NCBI RefSeq assembly: GCF_022385335.1
Contig: NZ_CP092431.1
Location: 558,001-622,000, forward strand
Origin: Streptomyces deccanensis
GTDB taxonomy: Bacteria > Actinomycetota > Actinomycetes > Streptomycetales > Streptomycetaceae
Direction of reading: 5' to 3'
Length of the DNA stretch: 64,000 nt
A program made the translations under genes and the position numbers. Under the pieces are notes generated by a model. That model was not told the origin of the DNA. It searched no databases and saw only the letters and a list, made by a program, of their open reading frames with translations. Shown here piece after piece: positions 33,106 to 42,602 of the stretch; the first letter of the stretch is position 1, and the number at the start of each line of letters is the position of its first letter.

Positions 33106-34725
33106 GTGGAGTACAACCTTGCCGACCTGTTCGAGTCGGTCGTCGACGTGGTCCCCGACCGGGCGGCGCTCGCGTACCTCGATCTCCCCGGTACGGGCGC
33201 GGAGCACCGGCTCACGTACGCGGAACTGGACGCGGCGGCCAACCGGATCGGCCACCACCTCCTCGACCGCGGGATCGAGCCCGGCGAGCACGTCGGCCTG
33301 CATCTCTACAACGGCGTCGAGTATCTGCAAGCCGCGCTCGGCTGCCTCAAGGCGCGGATCGTGCCGGTCAACGTCAACTACCGTTACGTCGAAGAAGAGT
33401 TGGTCTACCTCTACCGGGACGCCGACCTGGCCGGTCTGGTCTTCGACGCGGAGTTCACGGGACGGGTGGCGGCCACGCTGCCGCGGACGGAGAAGCTGCG
33501 GCACCTGGTGCGGGTGGGGGCCCCCGCGCCGGACGCGCCCGTCCTCGACGCCGTCCCCTTCAGCGAGGCGGAGGCCGCCGCGTCCGACGGCCGGGGCTTC
33601 CCGGCACGCTCGGGCGACGACCAGTTCATCATCTACACCGGCGGCACGACGGGCATGCCCAAGGGAGTGATGTGGCGTCAGGAGGACCTGTTCTTCTCGG
33701 GGTTGGGCGGCGGAGCGCCGACCGGGGAGCCGGTGAAGTCGCCGGAGGAGCTGGCCGAGCGGGTCGCGGCCGGGGGCGACGGGATCACGTTCTTCCCCAC
33801 GGCTCCGCTGATGCACGGCACGTCCACACTCACCGCGTTCATCGGGTTCAACTTCGGGCAACGGGTGGTGATCCACCGCAAGTTCGTGCCCGAGGAGGTC
33901 CTGCGCACGATCGAGAAGGAGAAGGTCACCAGTGTGTCGCTGGTCGGCGATGCGATGCTGCGCCCGCTGATCGACGCGCTGGGCGGCCCGATGAAGGGCA
34001 CCGACTGCTCGTCGCTGTTCAGCGTGTCGTCGTCCGGGGCGATCATGTCGGAGACGGTCCGGCGGGAGTTCCAGACGTTGGTGCCGAACGCCGTGCTGCT
34101 GAACAACTTCGGGTCGACGGAGTCCGGTTTCAACGGCACGGCCACGCAGGACGCGGGCGCCGGCGACGGATTCCGCATCCGCGTCCACTCCCGTACCCAG
34201 GTCGTGGACCCGGCGACGTACGAACCCGTCCCGGTCGGTGTGCCGGGCCGGGTGGCACAGCGCGGTCATGTCCCGCTCGGCTACTACAACGACCCGAGGA
34301 AGACCGCCGAGACCTTCTTCGAGCGGGACGGCGAGCGCTGGGTGCTGCTCGGCGACATGGCGACCGTCGACGAGGAGGGCGTCGTCACGGTCCTCGGCCG
34401 GGGTTCGCAATGCATCAACACCGGTGGCGAGAAGGTGTATCCGGAGGAGGTCGAGCAGGCGCTCAAGGCTCACCCCGACGTCTACGACGCGCTGGTCGCC
34501 GGGGTGCCGGACGCGCGGTGGGGCAACCATGTCGCCGCCGTGGTGCAGCTGCGCGAGGGGGCCGCCCGGCCGTCGCTGGAGGACATCCAGACCCACTGCC
34601 GCACCCGTCTCGCCGGCTACAAGATCCCCCGCCAGCTGGTGCTCACCGACACCATCCAACGGTCCCCCAGCGGCAAGGCGGACTACCGCTGGGCGCGCTC
34701 GGTGGCGGTGGCGGCGGACGCGTGA
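33106..34725 (+). CDS. acyl-CoA synthetase (FadD19-like)
   Basis: A 539-residue ANL-superfamily ligase that activates a fatty or steroid side-chain acid to its CoA thioester with ATP. The P-loop is IYTGGTTGMPKGVMWR; the A8 hinge (GDMATVDEEGVVTVLGRGSQ) and the catalytic-Lys region (RSPSGKADYRWA) are intact. The opening NLADLFESVVDVVPDRAALA is closest to the FadD19-type group I recall from mycobacteria. GTG 33106 follows AGGAGGA. It is divergent from the crotonase with a shared operator-like palindrome, consistent with one catabolic regulon. Confidence 0.85.
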   Translation: MEYNLADLFESVVDVVPDRAALAYLDLPGTGAEHRLTYAELDAAANRIGHHLLDRGIEPGEHVGLHLYNGVEYLQAALGCLKARIVPVNVNYRYVEEELVYLYRDADLAGLVFDAEFTGRVAATLPRTEKLRHLVRVGAPAPDAPVLDAVPFSEAEAAASDGRGFPARSGDDQFIIYTGGTTGMPKGVMWRQEDLFFSGLGGGAPTGEPVKSPEELAERVAAGGDGITFFPTAPLMHGTSTLTAFIGFNFGQRVVIHRKFVPEEVLRTIEKEKVTSVSLVGDAMLRPLIDALGGPMKGTDCSSLFSVSSSGAIMSETVRREFQTLVPNAVLLNNFGSTESGFNGTATQDAGAGDGFRIRVHSRTQVVDPATYEPVPVGVPGRVAQRGHVPLGYYNDPRKTAETFFERDGERWVLLGDMATVDEEGVVTVLGRGSQCINTGGEKVYPEEVEQALKAHPDVYDALVAGVPDARWGNHVAAVVQLREGAARPSLEDIQTHCRTRLAGYKIPRQLVLTDTIQRSPSGKADYRWARSVAVAADA

Positions 34726-34734
34726 TGTCCAGGC

Positions 34735-36234
34735 TCAGGGGTGCGCGAAGCGGTCCCGCAGTTCGCGCTTGAGGATCTTTCCGCTGGCGTTGCGCGGTAG
34801 TTCGTCCACGAAGAAGACCCTCTTCGGTGCCTTGAAGTGCGGGAGCTTCTCGCGGGCGTGGGCGATCAGTTCGTCCTCGGTCGCCTCGCCCCGGGGGACG
34901 ACGACCGCCGCGACGGCCTCGATCCAGTGGTCGTCGGGCAGGCCGATCACCGCGACCTCGGCCACCCGGTCGTGGGTGTAGAGGGCGTCCTCGACCTGGC
35001 GGGAGGCGATCAGGACGCCACCGGAGTTGATGACGTCCTTCACCCGGTCGACGACGGTGAAGAAGCCGTGGGCGTCCCGCACGGCGAGGTCCCCGGAGTG
35101 GAACCAGCCGTCGCGGAAGGCCTCGGCGGTCTCCTCCGGCTTCTCCCAGTAGCCCTCGCAGAGTTGGGGCGACTGGTAGACGATCTCACCGGGAGAGCCG
35201 TCGGGCACCTCCTCGCCGTCCTCGTCGACGACCTTGGCCTCGACGAACATGACGGGACGCCCGCAGGAGTCCATCCGGCCCTTGTGCTCGTACGGGCCGA
35301 GGACCATGGACAGCGGGCCGATCTCGCTCTGGCCGAAGCAGTTGTGGAAGGCGAGCTTCGGCAGGCGTTCCCGGAGGCGTTCGAGGACGGGCACTGGCAT
35401 GATCGACGCCCCGTAGTAGGCCTTGCGCAGCCCGCCGAGGTCGCGGGTGTCGAAGTCGGGGCGGTTCGCGAGCGCGATCCACACCGTGGGCGGGGCGAAG
35501 AGGCTGTCGGCGCGGCCCTCCTCCACCAGGTCCAGGATCCGGTCGCCGTCGGGGCCGTCGAGGATCGTGTTGGTGGCGCCGACCGCGAGGTACGGCACCA
35601 GGAAGACGTGCATCTGCGCGGAGTGGCACAGCGGCAGGGAGTGCACGGGCAGGTCGCCCGCCTGAAGGTCCAGGGCGGCGATGGCGCTGAGGTACTCGTG
35701 CACCAGCGCGCGGTGCGTCATCATCGCGCCCTTGGGGAGCGCGGTGGTGCCCGAGGTGTAGAGCAGTTGGACGAGGTCGTCGGCGCGGGGCTCGTCGCCG
35801 TCGTAGGGCTCGGTGGCGGCGAGGCGGGCGAGGAGCGAGTCGTCCGTGTCGCGCAGCGCCAGGGTGCGGGTGCCGTCGGGGAGGTGGCCGGCCAGGTCCG
35901 GGTCGGTGAGGACGAGGGTGCTGCCGGACTGGTCAAGGATGTAGGAGAGTTCGTCGCCGGTGAGGTTCTGGTTGACGGGGACGTGGACCAGGCCGGCTCG
36001 GGCGGCGCCCAGGAAGGCGATGAGGTAGGCGTCCGAGTTGTGGCCGAAAGCGGCGACCCGGTCGCCCGGTGCGAGGCCGGTGTCGCGCAGGGCGCGGGCC
36101 GCGCGGGAGACGGCGTCGTCCAGTTCGGCGTAGGTCCAGGACCGTTCGCCGTAGTGGATCGCGACGCGGGCGGGGGTGCGCCGGGCGCTGCGCCGCAGCG
36201 TCCCGTCGACCGTCACGCTGCGACCAGCCGTCAT
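34735..36234 (-). CDS. acyl-CoA synthetase (long-chain-like)
   Basis: A 499-residue ANL ligase with LLYTSGTTALPKGAMMTH, AFHNCFGQSEIGPLSM, the hinge DRVKDVINSGG and the terminal lysine in PRNASGKILKREL. It is complete and likely active on a fatty acid or similar carboxylate. The ATG at 36234 begins MTAGRSVTVDG. It is convergent with the FadD19-like gene (nine bases between stops). Substrate specificity cannot be read off by eye. Confidence 0.85.
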   Translation of the reverse strand: MTAGRSVTVDGTLRRSARRTPARVAIHYGERSWTYAELDDAVSRAARALRDTGLAPGDRVAAFGHNSDAYLIAFLGAARAGLVHVPVNQNLTGDELSYILDQSGSTLVLTDPDLAGHLPDGTRTLALRDTDDSLLARLAATEPYDGDEPRADDLVQLLYTSGTTALPKGAMMTHRALVHEYLSAIAALDLQAGDLPVHSLPLCHSAQMHVFLVPYLAVGATNTILDGPDGDRILDLVEEGRADSLFAPPTVWIALANRPDFDTRDLGGLRKAYYGASIMPVPVLERLRERLPKLAFHNCFGQSEIGPLSMVLGPYEHKGRMDSCGRPVMFVEAKVVDEDGEEVPDGSPGEIVYQSPQLCEGYWEKPEETAEAFRDGWFHSGDLAVRDAHGFFTVVDRVKDVINSGGVLIASRQVEDALYTHDRVAEVAVIGLPDDHWIEAVAAVVVPRGEATEDELIAHAREKLPHFKAPKRVFFVDELPRNASGKILKRELRDRFAHP

Positions 36235-36464
36235 GTCCCGCTCTCCTTCGTCCAGGTTCCCTCGCGATCCTCGTTCCGTCGCGCGAGCCAGGTCAAGCGG
36301 ACCGGCCGTACGGCCGGTGCCCGGCGCACATGGCGGGAAGTCGCTCAACCCGGGCCTTCGGACGGTGAGTCACCTTGAGGGAAGATCCATCACCCGTATG
36401 GACTACGCAGACACGTGTCGACATGCTCAACCCTCTCTTCCTCCGACGACGTTGGGAGTCGCCC

Positions 36465-38885
36465 ATGCGCACCCGTCTGAGACAGCTGGTGGTCTCGGCC
36501 GTCGCTCTGTTCACCGCTTCGGCCGTACTGCCCTCGGCCACCGCCGCCACCGACGGCGAGCGGGCCGGTGGGCAGCGCGCGTCCCACGGCGGCCTGTCCG
36601 CCGTGATCCGCTACACCGAGTACGGCGTTCCGCACATCGTCGCGAAGGACTACGCGAACCTGGGCTTCGGCACCGGTTGGGCGCAGGCCGCCGACCAGGT
36701 GTGCGTGCTCGCCGACGGCTTCGTGACCGTGCGCGGGGAGCGCTCCCGCCACTTCGGGCCCGACGCCGCCCCCGACTTCTCGCTCTCCTCCGCGTCCAAG
36801 AACCTCACGAGCGACCTGTACTTCCGTGGTGTCCGGGACGCCGGCACCGTGCGGCGGCTGCTGGAGCGGCCCGAGCCGCTGGGGCCGAGCCGCGCGGTCG
36901 AGGATCTGATGCGGGGCTGGGCGGCCGGCTACAACGCGTGGCTGAGGAAGAACCGGATCAGCGACCCGGCGTGCAAGGGCGCCGCGTGGGTGCGGCCGGT
37001 CTCCACGCTCGACGTGTTCTCGCGGGCGTACGCCCTGGCCGTGCTCGGCGGCGAGGGCCGGCTCGTGGACACCATCGCCACCGCGCAGCCGCCCGCCGCA
37101 GGCGTCCCGGCCACGGCCGCCGCCCCGGACCCGAAGAGCGCCGCCCGCGCCGCGAGCGAGCTGTTCGACGCCGCGAACGCCGACATGGGCTCGAACGCCG
37201 TGGCCTTCGGCGGTGGGACCACGGCGGGCGGCCGGGGGCTGCTGCTGGGCAACCCGCACTACCCGTGGGCCGGTGGGCGCCGCTTCTGGCAGGCGCAGCA
37301 GACGATCCCCGGTGAACTGAACGTCTCCGGCGGGGCGTTGCTCGGCTCGCCGGTCACCCAGATCGGGTTCAACGAGAAGGTGGCGTGGAGCCACACCGTG
37401 GCCACCGGCGTCCCCATGAACGTCCATCAGCTGACGCTGGACCCGGCCGACCCGACCGCGTATCTGGTGGACGGCGTGTCGGAGCGGATGACGAAGCGGA
37501 CCGTGACGGTCGGCGTGAAGGACGGCTCCCCGGTCACCCGCACCCAGTGGTGGACGCGGTACGGCCCGGTCGTCACGTCGCTCGGCGCCGACCTTCCACT
37601 GCCCTGGACCACCGGTACCGCGTACGCCGTGTTCGACCCCAACGCGGCGAACCTGCGGTTCACGGACACCTCGCTGGGCTTCGCCAAGGCCCGCGGCACC
37701 TCGGACATCCTCACGTCGCTCGCCCGGCACCAGGGCCTGCCGTGGGTGAACACCGTCGCGGCCGACTCCGCCGGGCACACCCTGTTCACCCAGTCCCAGA
37801 CCCTCCCCCGGATCACCGACGACCTCGCGGCGCGCTGCTCGACGCCGCTGGGCCGGGCCACCTATCCGTCGGCGGGCGTCGCGATCCTCGACGGCTCGCG
37901 TGCGGACTGCGCGCTCGGCAGCGACGCCGACGCCGTGCAGCCGGGGATCTTCGGGCCCGCGAGGATGCCGACGCTGAAGGACGCGCCGTACGCGGAGAAC
38001 TCCAACGACAGCGCGTGGCTGGCCAACGCGGACCGGCCGCTGACGGGGTACGAGCGTGTCTTCGGCAATGTCGGCACCCAGCGGTCGCTGCGCACGCGCG
38101 GCGCGATCGAGGACGTGGCCGCCATGGCGGACAAGGGCGGCCTGACCGTACGGGACCTCCAACGGCAGCAGTTCGCCAACCGGGTGCCCGCGGCCGATCT
38201 CGCGGCCGACGACGTGGTCCGGGCGTGTGCCGCGCTGCCCGGCGGGACGGCGACGGCCGGTGACGGTGGGGTGGTGGACGTGTCCGAGGCGTGCCGGGTG
38301 CTGCGGTCCTGGGACCGGACCGTCGACAGCGGCAGTCGGGGCGCGCTGCTCTTCGACCGGTTCTGGCGGCGGCTGAACGCCATGGTGCCGCGCCCGCAGC
38401 TGTGGAAGGTGCCGTTCTCGGCGGCGGACCCGGTCAACACGCCGAACACCCTCAACACCGACGCGCCCGGCTTCGGGACCGCCCTGGCGGAGACGGTGAC
38501 GGAACTGCGGGCGGCGGGCGTCGCGTTGGACGCGAAACTCGGTGACCACCAGTTCGTCGTACGGAACGGGCTGCGCATCCCGGTGTCCGGCGGTACGGAG
38601 TCGCTGGGCGTGTGGAACAAGATCGAGTCGCCTTGGCGCGGGGCCGAGGGCGGCTACCCGGAGGTCTCGTCGGGTTCCAGCCACATCCAGGCGGTCGGCT
38701 GGGACGGCGGGCGCTGCCCGGTGGCCCGCACGCTGCTGACGTACTCGCAGTCCTCGAACCCGAATTCACCCCACTACCTGGACCAGACGCGGTTGTTCTC
38801 GGCGGAGAAGTGGGTGACCTCGCGGTTCTGCGAGAAGGACATCCTGTCCTCGCCGAAGCTGAAGGTGGTGCGTGTGAGCCAATGA
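36465..38885 (+). CDS. secreted penicillin-acylase-family Ntn hydrolase
   Basis: An 806-residue exported N-terminal-nucleophile amidohydrolase precursor. A signal peptide (residues 1-29, LRQLVVSAVALFTASAVLP) is followed by the alpha chain. The autocleavage site is ADMG-SNAVAFGGG with Ser243 as new N-terminal nucleophile; the beta chain then has NPHYPWAGGRRFWQAQQ and an Asn in the oxyanion region. Close relatives cleave the fatty-acyl side chain of lipopeptides (aculeacin A) or of N-acyl-homoserine lactones; which one applies here is undecided. GGGAG lies seven bases before the ATG. A hairpin terminator follows. Confidence 0.88.
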   Translation: MRTRLRQLVVSAVALFTASAVLPSATAATDGERAGGQRASHGGLSAVIRYTEYGVPHIVAKDYANLGFGTGWAQAADQVCVLADGFVTVRGERSRHFGPDAAPDFSLSSASKNLTSDLYFRGVRDAGTVRRLLERPEPLGPSRAVEDLMRGWAAGYNAWLRKNRISDPACKGAAWVRPVSTLDVFSRAYALAVLGGEGRLVDTIATAQPPAAGVPATAAAPDPKSAARAASELFDAANADMGSNAVAFGGGTTAGGRGLLLGNPHYPWAGGRRFWQAQQTIPGELNVSGGALLGSPVTQIGFNEKVAWSHTVATGVPMNVHQLTLDPADPTAYLVDGVSERMTKRTVTVGVKDGSPVTRTQWWTRYGPVVTSLGADLPLPWTTGTAYAVFDPNAANLRFTDTSLGFAKARGTSDILTSLARHQGLPWVNTVAADSAGHTLFTQSQTLPRITDDLAARCSTPLGRATYPSAGVAILDGSRADCALGSDADAVQPGIFGPARMPTLKDAPYAENSNDSAWLANADRPLTGYERVFGNVGTQRSLRTRGAIEDVAAMADKGGLTVRDLQRQQFANRVPAADLAADDVVRACAALPGGTATAGDGGVVDVSEACRVLRSWDRTVDSGSRGALLFDRFWRRLNAMVPRPQLWKVPFSAADPVNTPNTLNTDAPGFGTALAETVTELRAAGVALDAKLGDHQFVVRNGLRIPVSGGTESLGVWNKIESPWRGAEGGYPEVSSGSSHIQAVGWDGGRCPVARTLLTYSQSSNPNSPHYLDQTRLFSAEKWVTSRFCEKDILSSPKLKVVRVSQ

Positions 38886-38895
38886 GCGAGGGGTG

Positions 38896-38924
38896 TGGTG
38901 CCGCCCCGCCGCGGGGCGGCACCA
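38896..38924 (+). terminator. hairpin terminator after acylase gene
   Basis: TGGTGCCGCCCCG pairs exactly with CGGGGCGGCACCA around CCG and is followed by TTCTTA. Confidence 0.8.
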
Positions 38925-38983
38925 TTCTTATGACAGCACTCATGCCATGGGCATATAACCGTTCCTCATGAGGAGGCCCCTCG

Positions 38984-39796
38984 GTGGCGCAGGACTCGTT
39001 ACGTCGGGAGACGGATTCGACGGCCATGATCGACACGTCGGTTCCGCACTCGGCCCGGATCTGGAACTACTGGCTGGGCGGCAAGGACAACTACCCGGTC
39101 GACCACGCGGCCGGCGACGCCTTCCGCGCGGTGTTCCCCGGCATCACCGATCTCGCCCGCGACTCCCGGGCGTTCCTCGGCCGCGCGGTCACCTTCCTCG
39201 CCGGTGAGGCGGGGATACGTCAGTTCCTCGACATCGGCACCGGGCTGCCCACGGCGGACAACACGCATGAGATCGCGCAGCGGCAGGCCCCGGACGCGCG
39301 GGTCGTCTACGTGGACAACGACCCGCTGGTCCTGACCCACGCGCGGGCGCTCCTCACCAGCACGCCCGAGGGGGCGACCGACTACGTCGACTCCGATCTG
39401 CACGACCCCGCGACCGTGTTGCGACAGGCCGCGCGGACGCTCGATCTGTCCCGACCGGTCGCGCTGACGATGATGCAGGTCAGCGGCCACATCGCCGACT
39501 ACGCCGAGGCGCGCGCCATCGTCGGCGCGCTGCTGGACGCGCTGCCGTCGGGGAGTTGGTTCGCGTTCAACGACAGCGTGGACACGCACGAGGCGAACGC
39601 CGAGGCCACCCGCCGCTACAACGAGAGCGGCGCGGTCCCCTACCACCTGCGCAGCCCCACCGAACTCGCGGGATTCTTCGACGGGTTGGAGCTGCAGGAC
39701 CCCGGGGTGGTGCCGCTGAACGACTGGCGCCCCGGCCCCGCGACCCCGGTCCACGGCGAGGTCATCGCCCTGGGCGGAGTCGCACGCAAGCCGTGA
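38984..39796 (+). CDS. SAM-dependent methyltransferase (SCO-type, PF04672) with TTA codon
   Basis: A 270-residue class I methyltransferase of the actinobacterial family typified by SARIWNYWLGGKDNYPVDHAA. The SAM-binding motif is FLDIGTGLPTADN, then VVYVDNDPLVL as the acidic loop. Paralogues are abundant in Streptomyces and their acceptors are mostly unknown. GTG 38984 has AGGAGG seven bases upstream. Codon 6 is TTA (38999-39001), so synthesis may depend on bldA from the very start. An in-frame ATG at 39026 would omit the TTA but has no ribosome-binding site. Confidence 0.85.
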   Translation: MAQDSLRRETDSTAMIDTSVPHSARIWNYWLGGKDNYPVDHAAGDAFRAVFPGITDLARDSRAFLGRAVTFLAGEAGIRQFLDIGTGLPTADNTHEIAQRQAPDARVVYVDNDPLVLTHARALLTSTPEGATDYVDSDLHDPATVLRQAARTLDLSRPVALTMMQVSGHIADYAEARAIVGALLDALPSGSWFAFNDSVDTHEANAEATRRYNESGAVPYHLRSPTELAGFFDGLELQDPGVVPLNDWRPGPATPVHGEVIALGGVARKP

Positions 39797-39800
39797 CACC

Positions 39801-39841
39801 GACGGCGCCGACGGTGCCGACGGTGCCGACGGTGCCGACGG
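39801..39841. repeat. 9-bp tandem repeat
   Basis: Four and a half copies of GACGGTGCC (first copy GACGGCGCC) lie between the convergent methyltransferase and ligase stops. Confidence 0.85.
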
Positions 39842-39845
39842 AGAT

Positions 39846-41456
39846 TCAGACGGTCTTCTCCCGGCCCTCCCAGTACGGTTCGCGCAGCCGCCGTTTGTAG
39901 AGCTTGCCGTTGGGGTCGCGGGGCATCGCCTCGGTGAAGTCGACGCTTCTCGGGCGCTTGTAGCCGGCCAGTCGGCGGGTGCAGTGGGCCAGGATCTCCT
40001 CGGCCAGGACCGGTCCCGGGGTGAATCCGGGGGCCGGTTCGACCACGGCCTTGACCTGCTCGCCCCAGTCGTCGTGCGGGATGCCGAAGGCGGCGGCGTC
40101 GGCGACGGCGGGATGGGTGAGCAGGGCGGCCTCGATCTCGGCGGGGTAGATGTTGACGCCGCCGGAGATGATCAGGTCGATCTTGCGGTCCCGGAGGAAG
40201 AGATAGCCGTCCTCATCGAGGAGACCGAGGTCGCCGACGGTGAAGAAGTCCCCGATGCGGTTCTTTCGCGTCTTGCCCTCGTCCTTGTGGTACGAGAACC
40301 CGCCGGTGCTCATCTTCATGTAGACGGTGCCGAGTTCACCGGGCGGCAGCCGGTTGCCGTCGTCGTCGAAGACCGCCAACTCGCTGATGGGCCAGGCCTT
40401 GCCGACCGTGCCGGGCTTCTTCAGCCAGTCCTCGGCGGTGGCGAAGGCTCCGCCGCCCTCGCTGGCCGCGTAGTACTCCTCGACGCACTCGCCCCACCAC
40501 TCGATCATGGCCCGCTTCACATGGTCCGGGCAGGGTGCGGCCCCGTGGATGGCGTGCCGCATCGACGACACGTCGTAGCGGGCGCGCACCTCCTCGGGCA
40601 GCGCGAGGAGCCGGTGGAACTGGGTCGGCACCATGTGCGTGTGCGTGCAGCGGTGGGCGTCGATCGCGCGGAGCATCCCCTCGGGCGTCCACTTGTCCAT
40701 CAGCACCAGTCGGTGCCCGATGTGCAGGGACGCGCCGGCGAACTGGAGCACGGCCGTGTGGTAGAGCGGCGAGCAGACCAGGTGGACGTTGTCGTCGAAC
40801 GGCCGGATGCCGAAGATGCCGAGGAAGCCGCCGAGGTAGGACTCCTCGGGGAGCTTGCCGGGGAGCGGGCGTCGGATGCCCCGGGGGCGTCCGGTGGTGC
40901 CCGAGGTGTAGTTCATGACCCAGCCGAGGGTCCGGTCCGTGGGCGCCGACTCGGGCTGACCGGCGAGGAGTTCGCCGTACGGCCGGAAGCCCTCGACCGT
41001 GCCGACGGCGTACCGGCGGCTGTCGGGGAGCTTCGCCTCGTCGGCGGCGTCGCGGGCGGTTTCGGCGAACCGCTCGTGTGCGATGAGCACCTTGGCACCC
41101 GAGTCGGAGACGATCCAGGCGATCTCGGGGCCCACGAGGTGGTGGTTGACGGGCACGAGGTAGAAACCGGCCTGGGTGGCGGCCAGGTACGTGACGAGGA
41201 ACTCGACGCCGTTGGGCAGGACCACGGCGAAGGCGTCGCCGCGTTCGAGTCCGGCCGCGCGCAGCCCGTGCACCAGCCGGTTGGTCTCGGCGTGCAGCCG
41301 TCCGGCGGTCCACTGCTCCCCGTCGGGCGCGATGAGCACCGTACGGTCGGGGTCGGCTGTGGCCTGGGCCCAGAAGCCCTGCGGAGGTTGGCTTCGGGGG
41401 GCTTGGCCTTGCGGGGCTTGGCTCTGCGGGGCTTGGCCTTGGGGGGCTTGGCTCAC
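39846..41456 (-). CDS. acyl-CoA synthetase with repetitive N-terminal tail
   Basis: A 536-residue ANL ligase. Adenylate motifs MNYTSGTTGRPRGIRRP, IHGAAPCPDHVKRAM and DRKIDLIISGGVNIYPAE plus the catalytic lysine in MPRDPNGKLYKRRLREP are intact. The N-terminal tail of about 25 residues (VSQAPQGQAPQSQAPQGQA) is a Gln/Pro/Ser repeat encoded by 15-bp tandem DNA repeats and precedes the folded domain, which begins near PPQGFWAQATADPD. GTG 41456 overlaps the stop of the nitronate monooxygenase gene by four bases, so the two are coupled. A tail-less start would need an internal codon and lacks support. Confidence 0.82.
   Translation of the reverse strand: MSQAPQGQAPQSQAPQGQAPRSQPPQGFWAQATADPDRTVLIAPDGEQWTAGRLHAETNRLVHGLRAAGLERGDAFAVVLPNGVEFLVTYLAATQAGFYLVPVNHHLVGPEIAWIVSDSGAKVLIAHERFAETARDAADEAKLPDSRRYAVGTVEGFRPYGELLAGQPESAPTDRTLGWVMNYTSGTTGRPRGIRRPLPGKLPEESYLGGFLGIFGIRPFDDNVHLVCSPLYHTAVLQFAGASLHIGHRLVLMDKWTPEGMLRAIDAHRCTHTHMVPTQFHRLLALPEEVRARYDVSSMRHAIHGAAPCPDHVKRAMIEWWGECVEEYYAASEGGGAFATAEDWLKKPGTVGKAWPISELAVFDDDGNRLPPGELGTVYMKMSTGGFSYHKDEGKTRKNRIGDFFTVGDLGLLDEDGYLFLRDRKIDLIISGGVNIYPAEIEAALLTHPAVADAAAFGIPHDDWGEQVKAVVEPAPGFTPGPVLAEEILAHCTRRLAGYKRPRSVDFTEAMPRDPNGKLYKRRLREPYWEGREKTV
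41387..41455 (-). repeat. 15-bp tandem repeat encoding ligase N-terminus
   Basis: About 4.6 copies of a 15-bp unit (plus strand CTTGGCCTTGCGGGG and variants) code for a five-residue QGQAP/QSQAP period at the start of the acyl-CoA synthetase. Copy-number change would keep the frame. Confidence 0.8.
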
Positions 41457-42565
41457 TGTCCCTCGCTCCTTCCGGCGATCCGGTTGATGCGGTCGACGGC
41501 CTCCTCGAAGCCCCGGGTGAGGTCGTCGAAGACGGCCTGGACGCTGCGTTCGCTGGTCATCCGGCCGACGATCTGCCCGACCGGGGTGCCGAGCAGCGGC
41601 TCCACCTCGTACTTCTGGATGCGGGAGACCGCTTCGGCGACGAGCAGGCCCTGCAGCGGCATGGGCAGGGTGCCCGGTCCGGCCGGGTCGTCCCAGGCCT
41701 CGGTCCATTCCGTACGGAGCTGGCGGGCGGGTTTCCCGGTGAGGGCACGGGAGCGGACCGTGTCTCCGGAACCGGCGGCGAGCAGCTTCTCTATCAGCCG
41801 GGGCGAGGGCAGTTCGGCCTCGGTCGTGGTGAGCCAGAGCGAGCCGAGCCATACCCCTTGGGCGCCCAGCGCCAGGGCGGCGGCGACCTGCTGTCCGCTG
41901 CCGATGCCTCCGGCGGCGAGCACCGGCAACGGGGCGACGGCGTCGACGACTTCGGGCGTCAGCACCATGGAGGCGATCTCGCCGGTGTGGCCGCCGGCCT
42001 CGTAGCCCTGGGCCACCACGATGTCGATACCGGCGTCCGCGTGCTTGCGGGCGTGGCGGGCGCTTCCGGCGAGCGCGGCGACGAGGATCCCCCGCTCGTG
42101 GGCGCGGTCGACGACGTCGGCGGGCGGGGAGCCCAGGGCGTTGGCGAGCAGCTTGATCGGGTAGTCGAAGGCGACATCGAGCTGGCTGCGGGCGACCTGT
42201 TCCATCCAGCCGGTGATGCGCCAGCCGGAAGCCTCGCCCTCGGCGAGTTCGGGCACGCCATACTGGGCGAGGGTGTCCTTGACGAACTGCCGGTGCGACT
42301 CGGGGATCATCGCCTCGATGTCGGCCTCTGTGACGCCCTCGACCTTCTTCGCAGGCATCACGACGTCCAGGCCGTAGGGCCTGCCGTCGACGTGGGCCTC
42401 GATCCAGTCGAGGTCGCGTTTGAGGTCGTCGGGGGCCGTATAGCGGACCGCGCCGAGCACTCCGAAGCCGCCGGCCCGGCTGATGGCCGCCGCGACCGCG
42501 GGGAACGGGGTGAAGCCGAAGACGGCGTACTGGACTCCGAGGGTGTTGCTCAGCTCCGTCTGCAT
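41453..42565 (-). CDS. nitronate monooxygenase (2-nitropropane dioxygenase) family flavoprotein
   Basis: A 370-residue TIM-barrel FMN protein. The phosphate-binding segments VAQGYEAGGHTG and VLAAGGIGSGQQVAAALALG, and the opening YAVFGFTPFPAVAAAISRAG, are family marks. True nitronate oxidation is one option. In mycobacterial cholesterol catabolism a close family member (IpdC) acts on ring C/D CoA intermediates, and the coupling to an acyl-CoA synthetase favours a catabolic role. ATG 42565 begins MQTELSNTLGVQ. An operator-like palindrome lies 44 bp upstream. Confidence 0.82.
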   Translation of the reverse strand: MQTELSNTLGVQYAVFGFTPFPAVAAAISRAGGFGVLGAVRYTAPDDLKRDLDWIEAHVDGRPYGLDVVMPAKKVEGVTEADIEAMIPESHRQFVKDTLAQYGVPELAEGEASGWRITGWMEQVARSQLDVAFDYPIKLLANALGSPPADVVDRAHERGILVAALAGSARHARKHADAGIDIVVAQGYEAGGHTGEIASMVLTPEVVDAVAPLPVLAAGGIGSGQQVAAALALGAQGVWLGSLWLTTTEAELPSPRLIEKLLAAGSGDTVRSRALTGKPARQLRTEWTEAWDDPAGPGTLPMPLQGLLVAEAVSRIQKYEVEPLLGTPVGQIVGRMTSERSVQAVFDDLTRGFEEAVDRINRIAGRSEGQ

Positions 42566-42602
42566 GGTGCGCAGGATGCCGTAGTCCTCCGGACGAGGGA
42601 AG

